Source: Ginkgo biloba
Lineage: Eukaryota; Streptophyta; Ginkgoopsida; Ginkgoales; Ginkgoaceae
DNA length: 10,437 bases
NCBI GenBank assembly: GCA_024626585.1
Contig: JANKJI010000006.1
Coordinates: 13,693,825 to 13,704,261 of the forward strand
Direction: 5' to 3'
The translations under genes were made by a program, and so were the position numbers. Below are positions 1-8,100 of the stretch, in pieces (within the stretch, counting starts at the first letter, position 1; each line of letters begins with the position of its first letter). A model generated the notes under the pieces. The model was not told where the DNA came from and searched no databases. It was given only the letters and a program-made list of their open reading frames with translations.

Positions 1-112
1 TAATTAAAAAGGAGTATTCGTATTAATGAAAAGTAGTTGTTCATATTAAATGAGCGTGTGGTTAGTCGAACACAACTTTTTTAAGTATATAGAAATAGAT
101 AATTTATAATAA

Positions 113-895
113 TTGCCACGAGTATCTTTGTTTTATATTTTGTTTCACTTTTTATATTTAGTTTTAGTTATTTTCATTTTGTCACAAGTATTTCATTCCC
201 ATTTCGTTTCGTTCCATTGTCTCCACTCTCGTTTTGTTTTGTTATTTAAGGTATATTTATTTTATCTTTTGTTTCATTTTTTATTTTTCATTCTAGTTGT
301 TTCCATTCCACGATAAGTTTTTCGTTATGTTGTTCTCATCCTCTTTCCTGTTTTGATTCATTCTATCATTCCCATTCCACTATTTCCTTTTCATTCCGTC
401 GTTTCTGTTCCTATTCCATTACGTTTTACCCTCCTTGTCGTTTTGTTTGACATGGTTGCTATAACAACCCTATTTTTCTAGTATATAACATATAGATTTG
501 TTGTTCTTGTGCATGTTCCCATCACGTTTTGTTCTGTCATTCCTATTTTGTTGTTATTCGGTTACACTATTTTTATTCCTACTCTATTCCATTTTGTCGT
601 TGCCATTATTGTTTCGTTTCTCCGTTCTATTCAACACGATTGGTCAAATAAGCATTTTTTTAATATAAATAAATATTTCTTCATTTTTTGTTTTCTATTC
701 CAATTGTTTTCAGTCTGCCATAGGTATTTTGTTCCATTATTCCTATCTTTGTTCTTGTTTTATTTCATTATGTCATTTCCATTTCGTCATTTCTATTCCA
801 TTTCATTATGTTGTTTATATTCCCGATCCCTTCTATTTTGTTGTTTCTATTCCCAATCCATCCCATTTTACTATTCCCATTGACATTCCATTTGA
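113..895. repeat. Pyrimidine-rich degenerate minisatellite with ATTCC-like cores
   Basis: The plus strand of this stretch is dominated by T and C. ATTCC, ATTCCC or TTCCAT cores recur at least fifteen times. In the best-preserved part a 14-base core of the form GTYRTTTMTATTCC occurs at 786-799, 810-823 and 840-853, giving spacings of 24 and 30 bases; a related core lies near 396-417. Units are diverged and of uneven length, so this is an old minisatellite or satellite fragment rather than a clean array. The open frames in it are rich in Phe, Leu and Ser only because purine-containing stop codons are rare; I do not regard them as genes. Family identity is unknown. Confidence 0.6.
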
Positions 896-948
896 TGCGA
901 TTAGTAGAATAGAACTATTTTTTAGTATATAGTATATAGATAGAGATA
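896..948. repeat. AT-rich block recurring within and around the minisatellite
   Basis: The block reads roughly GATTAGTnGAATAnnACT, a T-run, then TAGTATATA and AGATA. Diverged relatives occur at about 60-105 (GTTAGTCGAACACAACT, T-run, AGTATATAGAAATAGATA), at about 470-495 (CTATTTTTCTAGTATATAACATATAGA) and more weakly at about 632-675 (GATTGGTCAAATAAGC, T-run, ATATAAATAAAT). The blocks are separated by pyrimidine-rich minisatellite, which suggests a higher-order arrangement of unequal length. The alignment was done by eye. Confidence 0.4.
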
Positions 949-1049
949 TATTGGAAAAAAATGTCATACTACTATAAAAGGAAAAATGCAAGTGAAATAG
1001 CACAATAACACTTTCTATTATAGTTATTTAAGATTTATAAAAATAATAT
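923..1049. repeat. Direct repeat copy A flanking the NLR remnant
   Basis: This segment aligns with 2268-2375 in the same orientation. Both start with TAGTATATA and contain a short A-run. Both then share a core (986-1049 here, 2321-2375 there) of the form ATGCAARTGAAATA, ACACTKTCTATT and ATTTAAGATTTATAA. Copy A has about 8 extra bases (GCACAATA) inside the core. The two copies flank the NLR exon remnant on both sides. Confidence 0.55.
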
Positions 1050-1128
1050 CAATTTAAAAAATCAATTATAACTTGATATAATTTTGAGTTCAATTAAACT
1101 AACTTCAAACCAAAAAAATTAAGAGAGT

Positions 1129-1130
1129 AC
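1129..1130 (-). other. Possible splice donor at the end of the NB-ARC exon remnant
   Basis: On the minus strand the NB-ARC frame reads to AAG (1133-1131), and GTACTC follows at once. TIR-type NLR genes commonly carry an intron shortly after the MHD motif and the RSRLW segment, so the position fits. The homology also stops here, and the sequence beyond is AT-rich and noncoding, as an intron would be. Confidence 0.35.
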
Positions 1131-1811
1131 CTTAAAACTTTCTAGTACTTTCTTGACATCGTTGGGGTGCTATAGGCGACTACGACCTACTAGATTGGTT
1201 GGAGATTCTTCATCTACAATCACTCTTCCCAAATCTCGAAAAGCCTCATGCATTCTGACGACATTCCCATACAACTTAATCATACATTTGCATTCAAGTA
1301 TTTGAAGATTATACGAAAATAAATTTTCAGATTTCTCCTCCCACATTCTTTTAATTATGCGTACATTTTTGCCATGAAAGAAACTAGCAATATCTAAAAA
1401 GATCTATTTATGCTTTTCTTCGAGACTAGCATAACTCCCTTGTGAGATTCTTTTGAGTTTAACTAAGTTGCTTGTAAGATTTGTTTCAGTATTTTTTTGC
1501 AAAAATCTTTCTTAGATGTCATAAGATTCACCATTAAGTTCTCCACCACAAACTTCCATGGCCAAGGGGACGCCTACATAAATGCCTACAAACTTGTCCA
1601 CAAGATTCTCAAAGGGAGCATAAACCACACCACTGTCAAAAGCATATAGGCATAAGAGTTTCTTAGACTGTGATGAGTTGAGCCAAGACATCTCATATTT
1701 GAAGAAGTTATTGCAGCATTTGAAGATACTCAAGTCACGAGACATGACTATAACTATACTCCCAGGCAAAATAACTTCTGGAGACAACATGTCATCTAAT
1801 TGATACAATGT
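1131..1811 (-). pseudogene. NB-ARC exon remnant of a TIR-type-like NLR disease-resistance gene
   Basis: NLR proteins are cytoplasmic immune receptors whose NB-ARC domain is a nucleotide-dependent switch. Read on the minus strand in one frame, this stretch shows, in order: RNBS-B (PGSIVIVMSRD); RNBS-C (YEMSWLNSSQSKKLLCLYAF); a GLPL-type motif degraded to GVPLAMEVCGG; RNBS-D (IFLDIASFFHGKNV); an MHD-type motif reading RMHEAFRDLGR; and RSRL, stop, HPNDVKKVLES. In-frame stops lie at 1514-1512, 1406-1404 and 1172-1170; the last two fit CAG-to-TAG and TGG-to-TAG changes. The TIR domain, P-loop and kinase-2 motif are absent: homology fades just above 1811, so the 5' half is missing. The first codon of the long open stretch, at 1808, is TTG and not a real start. 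The frame ends at AAG followed by GT (1130-1129), which may be the donor of the NB-ARC/LRR intron. No LRR is seen. It is a pseudogene fragment; the gymnosperm-like flavour is inference. Confidence 0.85.
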
Positions 1812-2579
1812 GAAATTAAAGCTATGTTTTATAAGATATTAGTATTTGAATCGTATAAGACACTTAGTGCCCTTTAATTTTTTATAAGTTCTTTTATACA
1901 TGATAGAATGAAAATTTATTAAATATAAAAAATAATAGCGCTAGGTGTTGATTAAAATGATAAATAATATAAAAAATCCCTTTGTTGTAAATGACCTTAG
2001 TTTGCATTAAGGCATAATTTTATACTTTGAGACATTTTAAAATTTAATATCGAGCTAGTTTCATATGGTATTTTTTTTATTAGAATAATAGACCAAGTAT
2101 TTACATCACTTATATTTGACTAGCAAGTGAAGTCTCTTTTAGCATGAATATTATACAAATCTTAGTATATTACTAAAATAAAATATTCCCAAGAATATAG
2201 GTCTAATCATTGTGAGTCTACATGTAAAAAATTATTATGGCAATTATTTACTACATGTTTGTACTACTAGTATATATAAATATATGAAAAAAAGAAAGTC
2301 TTGTTATTATAAATCACGAAATGCAAATGAAATAACACTGTCTATTCTAGATATTTAAGATTTATAAGATGATATTTGTTTAGAGAGAAATTTTAATATT
2401 ATAAAAATAATTCCAAAACACACATCATAAGTGCATCCAACTTATTAATTAACAACTTATAGAGACAATAACTAAAAAATTGACATACACACACACCCAA
2501 CAACATGACTCTCTAAAAATTGTATAAAAAATCAAATATACTCTGACTAAACACTTCAATCAATGAAGAAAAGGGGATA
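1812..2579. other. AT-rich noncoding stretch
   Basis: No reading frame or RNA gene is recognisable. It contains direct repeat copy B (2268-2375) and a short CA-rich run near 2487-2496. I searched the minus strand by eye for the missing P-loop, kinase-2 and TIR motifs of the NLR remnant and did not find them. Confidence 0.5.
2268..2375. repeat. Direct repeat copy B flanking the NLR remnant
   Basis: This is the partner of 923-1049, same orientation; the best-matching core is 2321-2375. The match ends abruptly after GATAT in both copies. It lies upstream of the NLR remnant relative to its coding strand, whereas copy A lies downstream. Confidence 0.55.
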
Positions 2580-3420
2580 ACAAATAACAAAAGGTTCACC
2601 TCCAATAAAGACTTAAAACTGACAAGTGATTTGGAGAAAAGGAAGCAAATTTTAGGACGAAATTCACATCTGGGGGAAAAGGTTATAGAGTGATCATCGA
2701 TGGAGGCAACTATGAAAATATGGTGTCAGAAGAGATGGTCTAAAAATTGGGATTTTATTGATAGTTCTAAGCATAATGCACCATATCAAAATTTCTTGGT
2801 TCAAGTAAGGAGGCGAGATCACCATCAGAGAAAGGTTTCTAGTAGCATTCCATATCAAGAACTATAGAGATGAAGTATGATGTGACATCGTACCAATGGA
2901 TGCATGTCATTTATTATTGGAGAGATTATGGTAGTATGATTGGTGATCGATGTACAAGGGGAGGAAGAACGCATACATCATTGATAAGGATGGGAGGAAT
3001 TTTATATTATTGTCGATAGAAGTTAATGAACTGCCTTAGGTGACTCTATTGATGAAGCAATTCATGAAGAATATGTAAATCACCAGCGTGTGTTATGCAT
3101 TAGTGGTGAAGAGGGTAGGTGAAGAAAAACTAGGAACAATGCCTACAGAAGTCTGGGGACTATTAGAGGAATTTAGAGACATCATACTAAAGGATTTGAG
3201 AGAAAGGTTTCCACCAAAGTGAGGCATCACCAACCAGATAGACTTGATTTTAGGATCTAGTCTATTAAACCAAGTTGCATATAGACTAACTCCATTATAG
3301 AATAAATAAATGAACTGACAAGTACATCAGTTGATGGAGAAAGTATTTATTCAAGAGAGTTTAAGTCTGTGTGCAATGCCAGCACTGTTGACACTAAAGA
3401 AAGATGGGACGTGGATAGTG
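2580..3420 (+). pseudogene. Ty3/gypsy element 1: protease to start of reverse transcriptase, broken
   Basis: A retropepsin-like domain begins near 2690 with VIIDGGNYENMVSEEMV. It keeps the Asp-Gly-Gly active-site form (Asp at 2699-2701) found in one lineage of plant Ty3/gypsy proteases. The frame hits TAA at 2741 where Gln is usual. It is followed, with frame changes, by ISWFKQGGEITIRE-like, AFHIKNYRDE-like and CHLLLERLW-like segments and a linker (EEFRDIILKDLRERFPPK). The RT N-terminus follows: [14 protein letters not shown], then PALLTLKKDGTW ending at about 3420. Stops at 3298, 3307 and 3316 fall just before it. At 3420 the sequence leaves RT and enters an inverted copy of the same family. 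Gag and any LTR are not visible upstream. This is a non-functional fragment. Confidence 0.8.
3282..3420 (+). repeat. Inverted repeat arm 1 (RT start of element 1)
   Basis: This segment, from TAGACTAACTCC to GATGGGACGTGG, is repeated in opposite orientation at about 4312-4450. Counting by eye I find about eight mismatches in roughly 135 bases, all transitions and no indels, so about 94 percent identity. Both arms carry the same three in-frame stop codons just before the RT motif. Confidence 0.85.
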
Positions 3421-4450
3421 TCTCCAAAATTTTAAATCTTGTACCATATCATATAATTCTAAATCATATGCCAAATATTTCCATCGATTCTTGTTGAACT
3501 TCTCATAGAAATATTATATCAGTCGTCTCTCTTGACTAAGAATTGCTCACACTCCTGTCCCTAACACATCACACTCCACTTCAAAACCTTTATCAAAATT
3601 TGGGAGTGCTGACACTGGTGCCTCCTTGACCTTTCTCTTTAGAAATTCAAAACGGTGTTGGGTTGTGATCGTCCATTGAAAGGTCTTCCCCTTAATACAA
3701 TAAGTCATAATTGTTTCTATGATACTAAAATTTCTCACAAACTTATAGTAGAAACTTGTGGGCCTATGAAAACTCCTCGCCTCCATGACATTTGTCAGCA
3801 TCGACCATTCCACGATTACCTTTGCCTTCTCTGGATCCATTTGCAATCCATTTTGGGAAATGGCAAAACCTAAGTATACCAAAATCCTTTGAAAGAAACT
3901 ACACTTCTTCAAATTAACAAATAGATTCTCCTTTCAGACTAGATTAAATACTTGTCTAAGATGCTCCCCATGTTCCTCGATGGTTTTGATGAAGATCAAT
4001 ATGTCATCCAAATAGACTATGACACTCTTTTCTATAATTGGTCTTTTAACATCATTCATCAACCACATGAACGTGCTTGGTTCATTTGACAACTTGAACG
4101 ACATGACTCTCATTCATACAATCCATCCTTGTGTCTTGAATTTGATCTTCCATTCATCTCCTTCTCTGATTCAAATTTGGTAATAACTGCTCCTTAGATC
4201 CACCTTAAAAAAATAGGCTTCTCCTGATAAGAAATCCATTATATTGTCTACACATGGCATATAAAACCTATATTTGATGGTGATCTTATTAATGGCTCTT
4301 GAATCTACACGCATGCGCCACGTCCCATCTTTCTTTGGTGTCAACAGTGCTGGTATTGCACACGAACTCAGACTCTCTTGAATAAATACTTTCTCCATCA
4401 ACTGATGCACTTGTCAGTTCATTTATTTATTCTATAATGGAGTCAGTCTA
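3421..4450 (-). pseudogene. Ty3/gypsy element 1 family: inverted RT and RNase H fragment
   Basis: Read on the minus strand from 4450 down, this begins at the same RT start as the plus-strand fragment and continues further. Motifs in order: [46 protein letters not shown] (near 4171); LSNEPSTFMWLMND; VIVYLDDILIF, with the catalytic YLDD box intact at 4014-4003; NLKKCSFF and YLGFAIS; and GKTFQWT with FEFLKRKVKEAP in the connection domain. The RNase H start (FEVECDVLGTGV) then continues in another reading past a stop to FNKNRWKYLAYD and LKFWRHY, ending at 3421. TGA codons after YQI and before KENL fit CGA-to-TGA changes. There is at least one frameshift near the conserved MPFGLSNAP-type motif. 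No integrase follows. It cannot make a working enzyme. Confidence 0.85.
4312..4450 (-). repeat. Inverted repeat arm 2 (RT start of element 1)
   Basis: Reverse-complement partner of 3282-3420; the loop between the arms is about 890 bases. Homology stops at the TAGACT at 4450. Beyond that the two copies have unrelated upstream sequence: protease linker on the plus side, the unidentified frame on the minus side. Confidence 0.85.
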
Positions 4451-4732
4451 GGCACTAACTATTTCTTTCATAACTAGACCTAGAGGATCTTCATCGACAA
4501 CTACTTGTATTTCCATTCCACATACTTTAACTACTCGCATTTGTTCTTTTCTTGAGGGAAACTTGATTGAATGCATTTTATGTTGATTTTTCTATAGTGT
4601 GAATCTTAATAAACCTCACTAAGAAGTTGTTTCCTTTCTAGAGGCCTAGTAACTCAGTTCTGCATTCAATTTAATGTCCTCTAACTTCTTTATATTCTGG
4701 AATCTACCCTCTATCAATTTATCTAGGTAAGT
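4451..4732 (-). pseudogene. Unidentified decayed reading frame
   Basis: From 4732 down to the TAG at 4450 one minus-strand frame reads like protein interrupted by a few stops. Segments are YLDKLIEGRFQNIKKLED, IKLNAELSY, ASRKETTS, GLLRF and MHSIKFPSRKEQMRVVKV, then CGMEIQVVVDEDPLGLVM. The stops fall at three sites; each could come from CAG-to-TAG, or from TGG-to-TAG and TGG-to-TGA. I do not recognise the family. Since it leads straight into the inverted RT piece it may be part of another transposon or a captured gene fragment, but it is not the protease region seen upstream of the plus-strand copy. It may also be a chance reading. Confidence 0.3.
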
Positions 4733-5893
4733 TTATACTTATGTAAGTATTTCTTGCATAATGATTTTTTTTTTTTTAAGAATAAGTGTATGAACTATTT
4801 TTCTATTTGTTTTTTTAGAATGAGTGTATGGGCTATGAGTGTATGGAATCACATTTCTGTCTAGTTTTATTTATGTATGGGGATCTAAGCCTAGTTAAAG
4901 GGTGGAATAGAATCCTAAAATTAGGATGCCCTTAGTCATAAGGGTATTTTAGCATGTTTGATCACTGTAGAGACATAGTAATGAAATTTATTTCATCCAT
5001 GGTTGATGTGATAAATTCTAAAATGTTCTCCCTACTTCTATTGTAAAAACCCTAATTCTTGACCTATGTAATTAAGCTCTATACTAAGACCTTCTAAGGA
5101 ATATTAGAAACCTTGGTCTAAGGCACCTCTACATAAGGCACTATTTTAACACTTACATGTTTTATTTAGGTATGCTAATAATGGTTACTTTGACAATTTT
5201 CATAGAATGGATTTCTATGATGTCTTCTATCAATTATAGCTAAGGGTATAGTTGTAGGGCCAATAGTTATAAGTGAAATTATTAGTAGCTAATTGTTGTT
5301 GTATCCATATTTTCATGGTTTATTAGTGTGGACATAACAATTGGTAAGATTCTTTGATATAGGGTTATTGGTGTAACCCTAGGGATTAGGTAGTGAACCA
5401 TAAAACTATTAGTAGGGGTTGATAATTTTCTTCGCTAAGAGATTATCCTAATGCTAAATAGGCCATAATGATGTAGGTTTGGCATCCTTGACTAAGAGGG
5501 ATTAAGAGGTGGACTCTCGTAGATCCTTTATAGCTAGTAGGGGCCAGTTCTATATTTATGCATTAGAGGTTTATCTGTGTCCTCCATTCAAGCCGCATAA
5601 GCAATTCCCATGGGCAACAGAGGGTGTTTGAATATCTTACTATAACATGTCCTTATTCTAACCATCCTTATCCTACTAACCTAAAAATGGATGCACTAAT
5701 AGTTTATATACATAACTTAATGACTATTAGTTTTGTATTATTGTTGCATGCATCATTATTGCATATTAATTATGACCACCTTACTTTTTAAGAGTTTGAA
5801 AAAAGTCACATCACTTTATCTTGTATTTTTCATATAAGATGCAAGTTCTAATGAGGTTAATTTTTTCAAGTGTAGAAGAGTGGGTTTTTATAG
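4733..5893 (+). other. Gene-free stretch, possibly the old 5' LTR of element 2
   Basis: No coding frame or RNA gene is visible across about 1.1 kb. Its right end abuts a primer-binding site (5894-5906), and the last bases read GGGTTTTTATAG. The terminal CA expected of an LTR may be mutated to TA here. This supports calling some of the stretch LTR, but I cannot place the left boundary, see no target-site duplication, and have no 3' LTR to compare because element 2 is cut off at about 9836. Confidence 0.35.
4765..4850. repeat. Poly-T tract and short tandem duplication
   Basis: A run of 13 T lies at 4765-4777. TTTTTTAAGAATAAGTGTATG is followed about 41 bases later by a second version with TTTTTTAGAATGAGTGTATG (4811-4830), and a third partial ATGAGTGTATGG lies at 4835-4846. 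This looks like local slippage or a minor minisatellite. Confidence 0.5.
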
Positions 5894-5906
5894 TGGTATT
5901 AGAGCC
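5894..5906 (+). promoter_or_regulatory. Retrotransposon primer-binding site, initiator-Met tRNA type
   Basis: TGGTATTAGAGCC differs at one base (T for C at position 7) from TGGTATCAGAGCC, the well-known plant LTR-retrotransposon site complementary to the 3' end of initiator methionine tRNA. Its position just upstream of a gag remnant on the same strand supports the call. The single difference is a C-to-T transition. Confidence 0.75.
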
Positions 5907-7094
5907 TATATAGTATTTGAATTCTAATATGAATTGACAAATCTCAAGGAATTATAGGCTTATGTTTAATCCATGAGGGTTGAGTTGAAGGAATTAAGAA
6001 AATGAAAGGAAGATTCACTGGAGGGTTATTCCCATTGGAGAAAATAGGAGGATATGGAGGCCATTGAATAAAATCCTCCATAATCAAAACAAGAAGAAAA
6101 GCCCTTTTTTGTGGAAGCAACTAGAAGAGGAATGGTAGGATCATCAAGATCTAAGGGAGGAATCTGATGGTGATAAGGATCAAAATCATAAGAGTTGGAA
6201 GGTATGGAAATTACTCCAATATACCAATCATATGAAGAATGTACAAATTCTAGAGTATGATGGAAAGAATGTTGGATCTTCTTTTCGAGCTTAGGTTAGA
6301 TTTATGGAGACATTCGTAGAATATTTTGATATGATAGAGCAGAACAAAGTTCCCATGTTAATTTTTTTACTTAAAATACCTATAAAAGAGTGGTGGAATG
6401 GTGTTCTAACTAAAATAATTATTAGTGTGAGGTTGAAGATTTTCTCATAGGAGGAAATGAAGGAGATTATATACTAGAATTATGCATTGCAAAATGACTT
6501 ATAAGCGGCTTATGGTTACTTGATAACCATCAATCAAGTAGGTATAGTTCATAAGTATACTAATAAATGTGATTTATTGATTTCTATAATAACTCTCCTT
6601 GCCAAGAATATTTTAGTGTACCACTTTTTTCATGGTCTTAAGACTCCCATTATATAAAGAATAACTATGACCAAGCCCCAAACAGTGGAGGAAGCATCCA
6701 CTACTACTTTTACAAGTGGAAGCTACTCAAAATAGTAGGTTAGATCCACCCAAGAAACTATTCTAGTATAATAAGGATTCTTAATTTTATAATAATCCTT
6801 TCTTTAAGTAAGGAAACAGGTTCTTTAATAAGAAGAAAAAGACCTTCCAACTCAACCAATGATACAAGACAAGGGAAAGGGAAAAGTTGGGGAAAAACCC
6901 CAAGGACAAGATGAGTCATAAATAAAGTGTTTTGAATGTAGATGAGCCATTTCAATAGAGATCTTCCTCATCTCAAAAAGGGAGGAAACACTCCATAAGG
7001 CCAAAAGGCGATTGCAGTGGTTTATAAGGAGAAGTGATCCTAGAAAAAACTCTCACAAAAGGTTAGTATAAGGCCTTTTAAGCATTTTCACGAT
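5907..7094 (+). pseudogene. Ty3/gypsy element 2: gag remnant with broken CCHC zinc knuckle
   Basis: Gag forms the nucleocapsid particle of LTR retrotransposons. One frame runs from 6241 to 6735 without a shift. It reads VQILEYDGKNVGSSF, RFMETFVEYFDMIEQNKVP, IPIKEWWNGV and NYALQNDL, then AAYGYLITINQ and VHKYTNKCDLL, and finally FFHGLKTPII and ITMTKPQTVEEA. This fits the Retrotrans_gag fold, with its WW near the middle. In-frame stops lie at 6292, 6448, 6475, 6502, 6655 and 6733; most can come from CAG, CAA or TGG by a single transition. A CCHC knuckle is visible at 6925-6995 but split by frame: KCFEC in one frame, then SHFNRDLPHLKKG in the next, with the last Cys replaced by Leu. The region from 5907 to about 6120 is too degraded to read; the true start is unknown. 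Confidence 0.7.
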
Positions 7095-7560
7095 GTGGAG
7101 TTATTTGTGATAAGAGGAAAAATTAATGGTCATGATGCACTTATTCTTGTTTATAATGGTTGTATTCATAATTTTATGGCTAATAACTTTTCCAAATGTA
7201 CTGATCTTAGGATCCAAAAGACATATTATGCCTATGAGGTTGAGGTAGCTGATGAAAAGGAGGTCGAAGCATGGAAGGAGTTCCTTGCCAAGGTTCTTAT
7301 AGTTATTCAAGACTATGAGGATATTTTATATTTTGACTCAATGAATATTGGCAAGCACAATGCTATTTTAGGGCAAAAATGGATTCAGTAATATGACATT
7401 CACATTTTACCTCAAGACCATATATTGCATTTTCACAAAGGTAAGAAACATAAATTATATTGTGTAAAGTGGCCAAATTCCATTAGTTTCAATGGTGTAG
7501 TTAAAAATAGTGGACAAAAAGATGAATAGTGAGACTTTTGGACTATTCATGAGAGAAATG
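7095..7560 (+). pseudogene. Ty3/gypsy element 2: aspartic protease domain, catalytic Asp lost
   Basis: The open stretch 7095-7391 reads LFVIRGKINGHDALILVYNG then CIHNFMANNFSKC, and ends with NIGKHNAILGQKWIQ. This matches the retropepsin-like region of plant Ty3/gypsy Pol, where the active site is normally Asp-Ser/Thr-Gly followed by a xHNFI-type segment. Here the Asp is Tyr and the Ser/Thr is Asn, so the enzyme would be inactive. The C-terminal GxxWL-like segment is recognisable as GQKWIQ. After a stop at 7389 the frame continues with DIHILPQDHILHFHKGKK and LYCVKWPNSISFNG, the usual linker towards RT. The gag frame ends far upstream, with frameshifts between, so the start codon at 7095 has no meaning. 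Confidence 0.75.
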
Positions 7561-7589
7561 AATAGAGTGGAAAAGAAGGATTAGGAGAA

Positions 7590-8098
7590 TCCTTCTAAGA
7601 TGACCCACTTGTGGGAAGAGTATAAATATATTTTCCTTGAGGAGCTACCAAAGTAACTACTCATTGAGAGGGAACTTGATCATAAAATTATACTCAAGGA
7701 TGGATTTTGGACTATATATAAATTTCTTTATCATGTGGAACAAGAGGAAGTGGAGAATTAGATTTAGTAATTGTTGAAGCAAGGCTTCATACGACCTTTC
7801 ATGTCTCCATATGATACACCAGTTTTACTTATGAAGAAAAATGATGGATCTATGAGGATGCATATATATTAAAGAACTTTGAATAAAGTTACCATTAAAT
7901 ATAAGTATACTTTGCCCAAGATTGATGATATTATGGATTCTATAAAGGAGACATAATTTCTATGAGATTAGTTTAAGGAGTGGATCCGGATTCATCTAAA
8001 GGACGTCGAGAAAAAAAACTTTCACTACCAAGGATGGATACTATGAGTACCTAGTTATGCCATTTAGGTTAACAAATTCTTTAACCATATTTATGAGG
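7590..8098 (+). pseudogene. Ty3/gypsy element 2: reverse transcriptase fingers/palm part, YxDD deleted
   Basis: In the frame of 7621 the sequence reads YKYIFLEELPK, LLIERELDHKIIL and LLKQGFIRPFMSPYDTPVLL, followed by MKKNDGSMRM, RTLNKVTIKYKYTLPKID and DIMDSIKET. After frameshifts come LRSGSGFI (for the conserved LRSGYHQI), then IHLKDVEKK and TTKDGYYEYLVMPFRLTN, ending at TIFMRL (8098). In-frame stops include 7654, 7759, 7765, 7768, 7870 and 7954; most fit CAA/CAG to TAA/TAG. The sequence then jumps to the connection domain at about 8101. In the other element of this window the same interval (TFMWLMND to FEFLKRK) spans about 420 bases, so roughly 0.4 kb including the catalytic YxDD box has been deleted here. 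Confidence 0.8.
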
Positions 8099-8100
8099 TT

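Noticed and set aside
113-883. Open frames encoding Phe/Leu/Ser-rich, membrane-like peptides (113-316, 509-883, 729-932)
   Set aside because: They follow from pyrimidine-rich repeats that lack stop codons. Overlapping frames look alike and no start context or domain supports a gene.
113-895. Homology to human satellite II/III, suggested by ATTCC cores
   Set aside because: Only the five-base word is shared. The unit length, flanks and plant context differ, so this is convergence on a simple motif.
3655-3873. Plus-strand open frame opposite the inverted RT/RNase H piece
   Set aside because: The minus strand carries clear RT connection-domain motifs here; the plus frame is a shadow with no recognisable content.
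4733-5893. A host gene or RNA gene in the long gap before element 2
   Set aside because: No frame longer than chance, no tRNA or rRNA motif and no splice-consistent exon chain could be read by eye.
6758-6955. Minus-strand open frame opposite the gag zinc-knuckle linker
   Set aside because: The plus strand has the KCFEC knuckle and a Lys-rich linker. The minus frame is the complement of a purine-rich stretch and shows no domain.
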